Positions 17,701 through 25,586 of a stretch of 64,000 nucleotides of DNA are shown in pieces. The first letter of the stretch is position 1. Each line of letters opens with the position of its first letter. The notes beneath the pieces were generated by a model. It searched no databases. It saw nothing but the letters and a program-made list of their open reading frames with translations, and had not been told where the DNA came from. The stretch comes from CAIMUX01 sp964473865 (lineage in GTDB: Bacteria > Eisenbacteria > RBG-16-71-46 > CAIMUX01), in the NCBI GenBank assembly GCA_964473865.1, contig CAYYQN010000004.1, positions 1-64,000 of the forward strand, read 5' to 3'. The position numbers were made by a program, and so were the translations under genes.

Positions 17701-19591
17701 AAGGCAACCGTTCGAGAGCACGTTCACGACGATGCCGGACCGAGTGCCGCCGCGGGTGATCGGTTCGGTGCCGGCGGACGGCGATAGCGCGGTCGACGTG
17801 ACGGTGCAGCCGCGGGTGGACTTCAGTGAGACGATGGCTGCCGGGACGTTTGCGGCCGGGATGCGTCTGCTCGACTCGCTGGGCGCGCCGGTGGCGTTGG
17901 CTGCGCCCTCGGTGGCCGAGGACCGGCGCTCCGCGACTCTGGTGCCGATCGACAGCCTGCTCTTCTCGGCGGCCTACACGCTGGAGGTGGGAGAGGCGGT
18001 CCAGGACACCTCGGGCAACGGCCTCGATCAGGATCCGGACGCGCCGGACCCGCCGCATCCCTACCGGGCTGTGTTCCGCACGCGTCCCGAGAACATTCCA
18101 CCCCGCGTGCGGAATCTGCGCTTCGACGGCGGACCCCCGGTGCCGATCTCGACGCAGATCCGGGCGGCCTTCAGTGAAGCGATCGATCCGGCGACGGTCA
18201 CGGCGCAAACGGTGCGCCTGCTGTTCGGCGAGGTCGGGGTGGAGGCGACGCTCTCGCTGTCCGCGCCCGACACGGCGCTTCTCGTTCCGGTGGCGCCGCT
18301 GCTCAACGACACCACCTACGCCGTGGTGGTGGAGGGCATCGGCGACCTTCGCGGCAATCTGCTGGATCAGGATCCGACGACTCCGGGGACGCAGGCGTTC
18401 CGCCAGGAGTTCCGGACGGTCCCGGACCTGGTGCCGCCTCGGGTCGTCCGGGTGTTCCCCTCGCCCGATTCGACCGGCGTCGATCCGGGGGTGGAGCTGG
18501 AGGTCGAATTCGACGAGCCGGTGGACCCGGCCACGGTCGTCGTTCCGAGCTTCGCGGTCTATTGCACCGACAGCGGAGCCGATCTCCGGCCGGGGAGCGT
18601 GACGCCGCTCTCCGGCAATCAGGTCTTCCGCTACCGGCCCGATGCGGCACTGCCCCCGGGAGCGCGCTTCCAGATTCACGTGACGGGCGATGTGCGGGAT
18701 CGCTCCGGCAACCCGCTCGACCAGGATCCGGCCACCCCGGCAAGCGATCCCTTCGTGTCGGAGTTTTACACCGGCACGCCGCCTTTGGCGGAAGCCGGGA
18801 ACGGGGTTTGCGATCCCGCGACCAGCGTGGTTGTCCTCGCGGCCTCGGCCGACCGGCCTGACTCCAGCCTCTCCGTCGCCGAGGTCAGGTGGGGCGATGG
18901 CACGGCTGTGGAGACGATCCCGATTCTGGGCGCGCCGTGGGGCTCGCTGAGCCACACCTACCCCTGCCTGGACGTCGGGGGCTGCAACCGGGAGGATGAT
19001 GACCACGACGGGCACGTGGACGAGTCCGGCCCCGCGGGGTGTGACGAATCGTACCGGATCACGCTGCGCGTGCGGGATCGCGCCGGGCTCTGGTCCGCCT
19101 GGGACTCGACCGGCGTCTCGTTCTGCAATCTGCAGGTCCTCTCCTCGATTCCGGCCGACAGCGCCACCGGAGTCGACACTCTGCTCACCGAACTGCGCCT
19201 CGAGTTCAGCCGCTCTCTGGACCCCGCGTCCTTGTCCACCTCGCGTCTCACCGTGGACACCACGGGCGTGCCGGTGAGCCTGACGGTCGAGCCCGACTCC
19301 GCGGACGATCGCGTCGTGATCTTGAGGCCGGACTCGCCGCTCCGCCCGGGCCTGACCTACACCCTTCGGGCTCTGACGGGCATACAGAGCGCCGACGGCC
19401 GGCTCTTCGACCAGGACCCGTGCGCGACCGGCGATCAGCCGTTCGAGGCGATCTTCCAGACGCAGTTGCGAGTTGCGCCGCCGCCTTCGCTTGCGCCGGA
19501 GGCGCGCCGTCCGGGCCCGGCGCGTTCGCATCCCCCGCCCGCGGCACGGGCGGCCCCCGCCGCTCAAGAAAGAGACGCGCGCGGTCGATAG
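14738..19591 (+). CDS. Giant exported protein with about ten Ig-like (Big_5) repeats
   Basis: 1617 residues. A hydrophobic N-terminal segment (AGLLLALAAAILFTV) ends at Cys in TVRC, only loosely like a lipobox. A fibronectin-like module lies near 160-215. From about 289 to 1600 there are roughly ten repeats of ~130 residues that begin PRV..(S/V)xPADGAxGV, followed by RFSEPIDPAS, and end in FRT. They match the SbsA/Big_5 Ig-like family. Nearly every repeat carries an LDQDP-type motif (LDQSR, LDQDS, FDQWP, LDQDP), probably calcium- or turn-forming. Near 1354 a PKD-like segment leads to DDDHDGHVDESG, a calcium-loop motif. It ends a tightly coupled four-gene block. Surface adhesion or matrix role inferred. 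Confidence 0.85.
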   Translation: MTADRGGRRIGREGSFRPLAARAGLLLALAAAILFTVRCSREFAPARGEGGLALTWKVEPGTPLSAADSVRTWVLDGQDRILAGPVTVPFDTSAASFDLALRVSAGEDRAVRMQLEGDGARGRGVLADGETRGIVIPVAGTAAADLRLHDAVPRLEPFRGQPGDLEITLRWSAVPGASGYHLYRGPAAGGSVELVPDTVRVFALTDLLRWSAESSLPLSSKGRESFAHRQTGPTATRPGGRASESTWRAPAALDTTWFRVSAILPGPHGKHDSVVSDSLAVSFGWVEDTPRVVRVAPADGAAGVPDSAGVEIEFDRPMDPLSLGDVGVPAPGNTVTLSVEGTAEFVGLLVDPVSWSADSSRVLRLQPSATLRRDAHYRLEVSTGLRDRDGRPLDQSRAEAGLQGYASSFYTEPYDPLRVTGSTPSEGATGVDPRPLLELVLNRPARPTTVSTSSVGLADSLGAAAPCAVELVQDSLIRVTPLAPLRFATRYQLSVTTDVRDRRGRNGEPLDQDSQRPGLQPFVLSFRTIPQPSGPSAIAVTPADGASGVPLSQVVRIRFSRPVQTTSVGGALLVLSPGGAAIQGSVAPASADRTEFSFTPVELLPGFLYTVKAWGGTDPQGNPLGIRDDQGVPFDQDSTVAGYQIFESTFRAEKTPRVESVRPAPGREGVPVDTLVELRFSEPIDPASITPANLALLRDEDPVAIHPLEWSSDGKLVRLRPARALGWLRGYTVLADTSLRAVDHSRLDQYPGVPGYQPFRSEFWTLPDGIPPRVASWLPGEGTTDVPVTTPVTVRFSKPVVHHTVLNEANFLLRRKQPGSPGLPADRAITADSLEATLTPAAPLENGTEYEVVVQKFVEDRFGQQLDQDSVAAFNQDFTGSFRTEIERVSPRVASIEPTPGAEEVAIDAAIRVTFSEPMAPLGLAEAFSLRGPDGPVPGTPLLEPGQLQLRFTPALPLRWAVEYFVRIDTTAADAAGNRFDQWPELAGRQPFESTFTTMPDRVPPRVIGSVPADGDSAVDVTVQPRVDFSETMAAGTFAAGMRLLDSLGAPVALAAPSVAEDRRSATLVPIDSLLFSAAYTLEVGEAVQDTSGNGLDQDPDAPDPPHPYRAVFRTRPENIPPRVRNLRFDGGPPVPISTQIRAAFSEAIDPATVTAQTVRLLFGEVGVEATLSLSAPDTALLVPVAPLLNDTTYAVVVEGIGDLRGNLLDQDPTTPGTQAFRQEFRTVPDLVPPRVVRVFPSPDSTGVDPGVELEVEFDEPVDPATVVVPSFAVYCTDSGADLRPGSVTPLSGNQVFRYRPDAALPPGARFQIHVTGDVRDRSGNPLDQDPATPASDPFVSEFYTGTPPLAEAGNGVCDPATSVVVLAASADRPDSSLSVAEVRWGDGTAVETIPILGAPWGSLSHTYPCLDVGGCNREDDDHDGHVDESGPAGCDESYRITLRVRDRAGLWSAWDSTGVSFCNLQVLSSIPADSATGVDTLLTELRLEFSRSLDPASLSTSRLTVDTTGVPVSLTVEPDSADDRVVILRPDSPLRPGLTYTLRALTGIQSADGRLFDQDPCATGDQPFEAIFQTQLRVAPPPSLAPEARRPGPARSHPPPAARAAPAAQERDARGR

Positions 19592-19672
19592 ACACCCCGG
19601 GCGGAGGGTACGGACGTCCGGGCGATCGCGTCGCCATGGGGTCCGGTTGCGCGCAGTCTCGGGGGTGGACGT

Positions 19673-20533
19673 TTGACCCGCTACATCGGATTTCTCGTCG
19701 TCTTCGGCGCCGTCATCGGCGGCTTCTCCATGGCCGGCGGCAAGGTGGCGGCCCTGGTCCAGCCATCCGAGTTCGTGGTTCTGCTCGGCGCGGCGGTGGG
19801 CGCGCTGCTGATCTCGCTGACTCCGCCCATGCTGGCCAAGACCCGCCGGCGCCTCGCCGGTGTCTTCGGCGCCAGTCCCTTCAGCCGCGCGATGGCGGAA
19901 CAGCTTCTCCAGCTCCTCTACCATCTGACGATCGTGGTCAAGCGCGAGGGGGTGATCGCCCTCGAGGGACACCTGCGCGATCCCAAGGCCAGCAGCATCT
20001 TCTCGGCGTATCCGCAAGTGATCAAGAACAACTCCGTGATGCACTTCATCGTCGAAGCGCTCACCCTCCAGGTGGACGGGGCGGTGAGCCCGGAGGACCT
20101 GAAGGCGATTCTGGAACGCGAGCTGGATACGCATCACGCCGAAGAGGGGGTGCCGGCTGCGGCCATCTCCCGGGTGGCCGATTCGTTCCCCGGGCTCGGC
20201 ATCGTCGCCGCGGTGCTCGGGATCATCGTGACCATGAGCTATATGTCCCACGGCGCGGAGGCGGTCGGGAAGCATGTGGCGGCCGCGCTGGTGGGGACGT
20301 TTCTCGGCGTGCTCCTCTCCTACGGATTCGTCGGACCGATCGCGGCGGCGATGGAGCAGGAGCTGAAGGACGAGACGAACTTCTTCGAGGCAATTGCGAC
20401 CGGAATGGCCGCGTTTGCCCAGGGCAAGGCCCCGGTGGTGGTGACGGAAGTCGCCCGTCGCGTGCTCTTCACGTACAACCGGCCCGACCGCGAGGGAATC
20501 GAGGAAAAGTGCAAGCAGCTGCGGGCGGCATGA
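19673..20533 (+). CDS. motA: Flagellar motor stator protein MotA
   Basis: 286 residues, four membrane segments (YIGFLVVFGAVIGGFSMAG, PSEFVVLLGAAVGALLI, GLGIVAAVLGIIVTMS, AALVGTFLGVLLSYGFVGPIA) and the cytoplasmic loop with conserved Arg/Glu that contacts the rotor FliG. Together with MotB it forms the proton channel that powers flagellar rotation. The start is TTG 19673, with only a weak purine-rich site before it. It sits 81 bases after the giant surface protein and 38 bases before motB. Confidence 0.95.
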   Translation: MTRYIGFLVVFGAVIGGFSMAGGKVAALVQPSEFVVLLGAAVGALLISLTPPMLAKTRRRLAGVFGASPFSRAMAEQLLQLLYHLTIVVKREGVIALEGHLRDPKASSIFSAYPQVIKNNSVMHFIVEALTLQVDGAVSPEDLKAILERELDTHHAEEGVPAAAISRVADSFPGLGIVAAVLGIIVTMSYMSHGAEAVGKHVAAALVGTFLGVLLSYGFVGPIAAAMEQELKDETNFFEAIATGMAAFAQGKAPVVVTEVARRVLFTYNRPDREGIEEKCKQLRAA

Positions 20534-20571
20534 GACGGTACGGCCGGTTCTAGGATTCGGAGCGGAAAACC

Positions 20572-21384
20572 ATGGGACGCAAGGGAGATCACGGCGGTCA
20601 CCACGGCGGAAGCTGGAAGGTCGCCGCGGCCGACTTCTTCTGCTCCATGATGGCGCTCTTCATCGTGCTCTGGATCCTCGGCAGCAGCGAAGAGACGAAG
20701 GCGGCGGTGGCGGCCTACTTCAACCACCCGTCCGTCCTCAAGGGCGAGGGGAATGGGTTCCTGAGCAAGGAGGGGATGATCGAGTTCAAGAAGTCGATGG
20801 AGCGGATTCGGCAGGAGGAGGCGGCCGACTCCGCGGCGGCGGTGGAGTCGGCATTGCTCAAGTTGGGGCTGGAAGGCGGCGGCCCCGACCCCGAGGCCGA
20901 GAAGGGCGCTCTGAGCGCATCCGGCGAACAACTGCAAAACGCGTTGCGGGAGTCGGAGGTCCTGCGAACCATCCGTGAGCAGGTGACGATCGAGTTCACC
21001 CGGCAGGGGATGCGGATCCAGATGACCGACCTGAAGGACCGCCCGCTGTTCGCGCTCGGCTCGGTGGAGCTCACGGCCACCGGACGGGAGCTGCTGCAGA
21101 CCGTGGCGCGCGTCCTCGCTCCCCTGCCCAACAGCCTCATGATCGAGGGGCACACCGACAGCCGTCCGTACAGCGGCCAGGGAAGCTACTCCAACTGGGA
21201 GCTGTCCGGGGAGCGGGCCAACTCCGCGCGGCGGGTGCTGGAGGCGACGGGTCTGGACCCGACGCGCATTGCCCGCGTCGTCGGCTACGCCGACCGCCAG
21301 CTCTTTCGCCCGGAAGAGCCGTTCAGCGATCAGAATCGCCGCATCTCGATCACCGTCGTCTATTCCGGCGGCAGACTCGACTGA
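20572..21384 (+). CDS. motB: Flagellar motor stator protein MotB
   Basis: 270 residues. The N-terminal segment WKVAAADFFCSMMALFIVLWIL contains the channel Asp (Asp21) that carries protons. A linker and plug region leads to a C-terminal OmpA-like peptidoglycan-binding domain (IEGHTDSRPYSG, NWELSGERANSARR, DQNRRISITV). It anchors the stator to the cell wall. The stop is only 3 bases from that of the convergent DUF3857 gene, with no room for a separate terminator. Confidence 0.96.
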   Translation: MGRKGDHGGHHGGSWKVAAADFFCSMMALFIVLWILGSSEETKAAVAAYFNHPSVLKGEGNGFLSKEGMIEFKKSMERIRQEEAADSAAAVESALLKLGLEGGGPDPEAEKGALSASGEQLQNALRESEVLRTIREQVTIEFTRQGMRIQMTDLKDRPLFALGSVELTATGRELLQTVARVLAPLPNSLMIEGHTDSRPYSGQGSYSNWELSGERANSARRVLEATGLDPTRIARVVGYADRQLFRPEEPFSDQNRRISITVVYSGGRLD

Positions 21385-21387
21385 GGT

Positions 21388-22734
21388 CTAGCGGTCTGTT
21401 CCCGGCAATCCCGGGAAGTCCACCAACCCCGCTTCCGCCCGCAGTTCCGGACCGTCCTGCGTTCCGACGAAGAGCAGTCCGCGGCCCGGGGGAATGGCCC
21501 GGGGGGCGTGAATCGGATCGAGCCAGAGCGTCTCCGAACCGGCGGGCCGCGCCCGGACCACGGTGCGGTCGAACTGCACCAGAGCGGGCAGGCTCTCATC
21601 CCAGCCGTCGCGTCGTTCGCGGACGAGCACCGGCGAGGCCTCGACGCCGGCGGCGCGCAGCGCCGCCACCAGGAACACCGCCAGGTCGCGCGAGCCCCCT
21701 GCCCGCGACAACGCCACCAGCGAAGCCGGCTGGGGCCACAAACCGAGCAGGAGGTCGGGCACCGGTAGCACCCGGTACTCCGATTCTACCTCGGCGGCCA
21801 CGGCCAGGGCGCGCGCCCGCGGGTCCTTGGCTTTCTTGATGGCACGGCTCACCAGGCGGTCGATCTCGGCGCTGCGTCGGGCCCAGGAATCTTCCCATTG
21901 GGCCCCGAAGTAGGTGGCCGCGAAGTCCCAGGAACCGAGCGAGCTCACGACGACGCGGGTCACGCCGGAGCCCACGGTGTCGTCCGGAGCCGGGACGCGC
22001 GACCAGGGGCTCTCCACGAAGCGCGCCGGGACCGGGGGCAGATTGCCGGTGAGCCAGGTCTGGATGCGGGCGCCGCCGGTCTGTCGGATCTGGGGCTTGA
22101 GCGGCGGACCGATCGTCGCGGCCGTGAAGTTCATCGCCGATGGGGTGATCAGGACGAGCTGCTGCTCGATCACCGGATCCTCCGCGCCGAATGTCTCCTC
22201 CAGCCAGCGGGCGTTCCGGTCGTGCTGCGGGATCGGGCAGTTCCAAGTGAGAACGAGCTCCACAACCTGCCCCGGCTCCAGACGCGGCAGGGAGATGCGG
22301 CACTCGCGCAGGTTCTGGTAGGAGGCGATTCCGCCCCCTTCCGGAGCCGGTCCAAACCGGATCGAGTCGGCGGGGATGTCGGTCGATTCGGTGCGCGAGC
22401 TCCAGATCCGGCCCCGCGCCGCGAGGCTGGCGAGCTCGCTCCAGAAGATCCGGCGGTACGGCGTGAACCTCTCCTGGCCCCAGTCGGGGTCGAGCACGCG
22501 GGCAAGGAGATGCTCGGTGATGAAGCCGTTGCCCGATCCGTCGATGTTGACTGTCCGCTGCCGCGCCATCCAGATGCCCCGAGCGTCGGGGTTGGCTTCG
22601 ACGGCCCGGGTGTTGCCGACGATGGCTCGGACTTCCGCCTCGTCGAAGGCCGGGGCAACGGCTGGGATTCCAGCCAACAGCAGGCACGCCAGGCCGAGCG
22701 GGCGCAGGGCGAGTCCGGCGGTTCGGGTGCTCAT
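21388..22734 (-). CDS. DUF3857 / transglutaminase-like protein with lost catalytic residues
   Basis: 448 residues with a signal peptide (LALRPLGLACLLLAGIPAVAPA). Residues 30-230 follow the DUF3857 pattern. The C-terminal half corresponds to the transglutaminase-like domain (LVALSRAGGSRDLAVFLVAALRAAGVEASPVLV). In active relatives the first motif is GDCKDKA; here it is GGSRDLA, so the Cys is Ser, and the His of the FNHVIV-type strand is Arg (FDRTVV), while the Asp in WLDP remains. It is probably a non-enzymatic periplasmic protein. The ATG at 22734 has AAGGAG 9 bases upstream. A TATAAT sequence at 22851-22856 on this strand could be its -10, but no -35 is visible. Confidence 0.75.
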   Translation of the reverse strand: MSTRTAGLALRPLGLACLLLAGIPAVAPAFDEAEVRAIVGNTRAVEANPDARGIWMARQRTVNIDGSGNGFITEHLLARVLDPDWGQERFTPYRRIFWSELASLAARGRIWSSRTESTDIPADSIRFGPAPEGGGIASYQNLRECRISLPRLEPGQVVELVLTWNCPIPQHDRNARWLEETFGAEDPVIEQQLVLITPSAMNFTAATIGPPLKPQIRQTGGARIQTWLTGNLPPVPARFVESPWSRVPAPDDTVGSGVTRVVVSSLGSWDFAATYFGAQWEDSWARRSAEIDRLVSRAIKKAKDPRARALAVAAEVESEYRVLPVPDLLLGLWPQPASLVALSRAGGSRDLAVFLVAALRAAGVEASPVLVRERRDGWDESLPALVQFDRTVVRARPAGSETLWLDPIHAPRAIPPGRGLLFVGTQDGPELRAEAGLVDFPGLPGTDR

Positions 22735-23036
22735 GTTCCGTATCTCCTTCCAGCGACGAGTTCCGCGCCGCGGCCGGCGGTGTCGGCTCCCGCGGGCCGA
22801 CTCGCGCTGAAGGCGCGAGGCCGGGCTTCAGGAGCACGGGGCCGGGTCCGATTATAATGTCGCGTTGCCGGAACGGCGGCGGGGAACTTTCCCTTGACAG
22901 TACTCCGAGCCGTTCGATTTACTCCGCGTCTGCAACTCCCTCGGCCACGATCGGGCCGGCGACGGGAAGCGTCGGGTTGCCGGGAGCGCGGACCGGCCGT
23001 CGGTTCGGGTTCTGGAGCGTGTCAAGGAGGCCCCCC
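22735..23036. other. Intergenic region between divergent genes
   Basis: About 300 bases. It contains the palindromic ATTATAAT at 22851-22858 (a -10-like TATAAT on both strands) and a plus-strand TTGACA at 22894, but no coding sequence I can support other than the acidic mini-gene that follows. Confidence 0.5.
22894..22922 (+). promoter_or_regulatory. Possible promoter for the acidic mini-protein
   Basis: A perfect TTGACA (22894-22899) is followed at 17 bases by the weak -10 ATTTAC (22917-22922). The leader to ATG 23037 would be about 108 nt. Tentative because of the poor -10. Confidence 0.35.
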
Positions 23037-23228
23037 ATGCTGGACGAGTTGTATCTGCGGGACCTGATCATCCCGGTCGGCCCCCGGGCCAGAGACGATG
23101 ACGACGACGATGAAGAAGATGATTGGGATGACGAGGACGAGGACGATCTGGACGAAGACGAAGACGAGGACGAGGACTACGACGACGAGGACGAGGACGA
23201 CTTCGAGGACGAGGAGGAAGAGGACTAG
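23037..23228 (+). CDS. Hyper-acidic mini-protein, 63 aa
   Basis: 63 residues from ATG 23037, with AAGGAGG six bases upstream, a strong ribosome site that supports translation. The first 19 residues (MLDELYLRDLIIPVGPRAR) are ordinary. The following 44 are Asp or Glu except for W, L, Y and F, spaced 7, 9 and 7 residues apart, so single hydrophobic residues punctuate an acidic chain at near-regular intervals. The DNA is a degenerate GAC/GAG/GAT/GAA run rather than one simple repeat. No family recognised. Possible roles are a DNA mimic, histone-chaperone-like partner or calcium binder, all speculative. Confidence 0.7.
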   Translation: MLDELYLRDLIIPVGPRARDDDDDDEEDDWDDEDEDDLDEDEDEDEDYDDEDEDDFEDEEEED

Positions 23229-23391
23229 CAGACCGCCTGCTGTCTCGCCGGAGAGGGGCCGCGCCGCCAGGCCCCTTGCGCCCGCACCCGCGATTCCGCG
23301 CTCCGCGGTGTCCTGAGGATCGTCTGGCAAGCGACGGGAGGCTCGCGGCAGCCGCTCGGGTCCGCTCGGCTGTTCCGCCACATGGACGCGC

Positions 23392-24618
23392 TCAGCCTCT
23401 TGGGGGGCGCACCGCCGACCCGGCCACGGCGGCCGCCGCCACCATGATCGCGCCTCCGGCGAGAAACGGGGTCCCGATCCCCAAGGTCTGGAACAGCAGT
23501 CCGCCGGCGGTTGGTCCCGCCACGCGCGCCAGTGCCGAAATCGACTGGTTCAGGCCGAGCGTTCCGCCCTGCTCATCGTCCCGGCTGCGGCGCGACAGCA
23601 AGGCGTGCAGGCTGGGATGGAGCAGACCATTGCCGAGGGCCAGCGGCACCATCGCGGCGTAGAGCACCGCGTATCCGGACGGGGCGCTGGCCGGAGCCAG
23701 CGGGATCAGCAACAGCCCCGGAATCATGAGTACCGCGCCGGCCACGGTGAGTCGGCCCTCGCCGAACCGCCGGGCCAGGCGCCCCACCAACGCGCCCTGC
23801 ACCACCACGATGAGCACCCCGACGAAGCCCAGGAGTTCACCGGCGTCCCGCCCGCGCATGCCCAGGCGATCCTCACCGAAGAGGATGAGCGACTGCTCCA
23901 TCATGGAGAAGGCCATGGTGAAGAGGAAGGAAACGGCGAAGAGCCCCGAGATGTCCCGGTGCGCGAAGACCCCTTCGAGCCGCCGGAAGTCGAGCAGCCG
24001 GACGGTCGGCGCGGTGCGGCGGGCGGGGGGGAGTGACTCCGGCAGCCACACCCAGGCCAGACCCCAGTTGATCGCGCTCAGCATCGCGGAGAAGAAAAAC
24101 GGCACCGATCCCGCGCGCAGGTGAAGATGCAGCGGCAGCGTGAGGTCGACCTGGCTCAGCTCTCCCCCCAGGAAGGGCCCGACCACGAAGCCGAGACCGA
24201 ACGCCGCACCGATCAGACCCATGCCGCGAGCTCGGGTCTGTGGGCTGGTAACGTCCGCCACATAGGCCTGGGCCACGGAGAGGTTGCTTGCGGAGACGCC
24301 GGAGAGAATCCGGGCCGCGAACAACGTACCGAGCGAGCGTGCGGTTCCCAGCATGACGAGCGAAACCACCGATCCGCCGATCGACACGAGGAGAATCGGC
24401 CGGCGGCCCACCCGGTCGCTCAGCCGGCCCCAGACCGGCACGAACAGGAACTGCATCAGGCTGTAGGATGCCGCCAGGAGCCCATAGGCCAGCGGAGTGG
24501 CCCCGAAGGTCCGGGCGAAGTGGGGCATGAGCGGGATGATGATCCCGAACCCGAGAAGGTCCAGGAACATCGTGAGGGCCACGATGCTCAGGGAAGCGCG
24601 GCGGCGGTCGAGTGGCAT
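23392..24618 (-). CDS. Major facilitator superfamily drug-efflux-like transporter
   Basis: 408 residues, twelve predicted membrane segments, with the MFS loop motif GRLSDRVGRRPIL between helices 2 and 3 and the antiporter-type motif GLGFVVGPFLGG in helix 5. The opening LTMFLDLLGFGIIIPLMP is typical of the TetA/multidrug DHA1 group. It probably exports a small molecule using the proton gradient; substrate not predictable. The start ATG 24618 has CAGGAG upstream. It is divergent from the PP2C gene 101 bases away. Confidence 0.88.
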   Translation of the reverse strand: MPLDRRRASLSIVALTMFLDLLGFGIIIPLMPHFARTFGATPLAYGLLAASYSLMQFLFVPVWGRLSDRVGRRPILLVSIGGSVVSLVMLGTARSLGTLFAARILSGVSASNLSVAQAYVADVTSPQTRARGMGLIGAAFGLGFVVGPFLGGELSQVDLTLPLHLHLRAGSVPFFFSAMLSAINWGLAWVWLPESLPPARRTAPTVRLLDFRRLEGVFAHRDISGLFAVSFLFTMAFSMMEQSLILFGEDRLGMRGRDAGELLGFVGVLIVVVQGALVGRLARRFGEGRLTVAGAVLMIPGLLLIPLAPASAPSGYAVLYAAMVPLALGNGLLHPSLHALLSRRSRDDEQGGTLGLNQSISALARVAGPTAGGLLFQTLGIGTPFLAGGAIMVAAAAVAGSAVRPPRG

Positions 24619-24719
24619 TTCGTCTCCTGTTCCGCGCCGCTCGTTGCGGGAAAGCTTGACAGCGGTCCGCGTGATCCGGAGATTCTAACAGGGCGGATGC
24701 CGGAGGGAAAACGGAGCGC

Positions 24720-25523
24720 ATGGAACTCGATGTCGTCGCCCGGACGAATCGCGGGCTTGTCCGTTCGCGAAACGAGGATGCGGCCTGTTTGCGGCCCGAT
24801 CTGGAAGGAGCGGGGGTGCGGGAGGCGCTCCTGGCGGCGGTGGCTGACGGCATGGGCGGCCATCCCGGCGGAGACCAGGCCAGCGCTCTGGCCGTGGGCT
24901 CACTGGCGCGGGAGGCCTGGCCGCCTTCCGATGATCCCCGGCAATGGCTGCGAGCTGCGTTTCGCCACGCGGGCGAGAGGATCGCGCAGGCGGCGCGGCA
25001 CGAGCCTTCCCTCACTGGTATGGGGACGACGCTCGTGGCCACGCTCTTCCTGCCGGAGGGAGCCTGGGTCTCCTCCGTGGGTGACAGCCGTCTCTACTGG
25101 ATCCGGGGCCAGAGCATGACGTTGGTTACCCGCGATCACACCATGGCGGCTGATCTCGTCCGCCGCGGCCAGCTCGACGCGGCGGAGGCGGATCGGCACC
25201 CCGCCTCGCACCTGCTCACGCGGTGTCTCGGAACCTGCCCCGACGCAACACCCGACCTCTTGCCGCGGCCGCTCCACCCGATACCAGGGGATTGCTTTCT
25301 GCTCACCAGTGATGGTCTCGTCCGCGCCGTCGAGGCGGGTGATCTGCCGTCGCTGCTGGCCGGCAAGACCGCGGCGGCGGGCGCGGATGCGCTCCTTCAG
25401 GCCAGTCTGGCGGGCGGTGCGCCGGACAACGTCACGGTGATCGTCGTGCGCTGGTTGGGGGAGTCGCCGGAGCATCCGGAGCAGGGTCTGAGCTTCGAGG
25501 AGGTCCTGGCCTCGGAGGCCTGA
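24720..25523 (+). CDS. PP2C-family serine/threonine protein phosphatase
   Basis: 267 residues with all PP2C metal-site motifs: RSRNEDA, AVADGMGGHPGG, SVGDSRLYW, LLTSDGL and APDNVTVIVV. It is a stand-alone cytosolic phosphatase of the Stp1/PrpC type that removes phosphate from Ser/Thr kinase substrates. No Hanks-type kinase is in the window, so the partner is unknown. Start ATG 24720 follows GGAGGGAAAACGGAG. It converges with the SpoU methylase gene. Confidence 0.92.
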   Translation: MELDVVARTNRGLVRSRNEDAACLRPDLEGAGVREALLAAVADGMGGHPGGDQASALAVGSLAREAWPPSDDPRQWLRAAFRHAGERIAQAARHEPSLTGMGTTLVATLFLPEGAWVSSVGDSRLYWIRGQSMTLVTRDHTMAADLVRRGQLDAAEADRHPASHLLTRCLGTCPDATPDLLPRPLHPIPGDCFLLTSDGLVRAVEAGDLPSLLAGKTAAAGADALLQASLAGGAPDNVTVIVVRWLGESPEHPEQGLSFEEVLASEA

Positions 25524-25586
25524 CCGTCAGGCGTCCTCCGGGTCGGGTGCGCGAACCCCGGGCTGTCCGGCCGGCCCCGATCTTCG

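Noticed and set aside
16391..20275. Very long open frame (about 1294 codons) on the minus strand opposite the Ig-repeat gene and motA
   Set aside because: It is an antisense shadow caused by high GC; its translation is Arg/His/Gly-rich without domains, while the plus strand encodes clear Ig repeats and MotA.
22851..22858. ATTATAAT as a promoter in both directions
   Set aside because: A TATAAT is present on each strand but no -35 is found at 16-19 bases on either side; kept only as a note.
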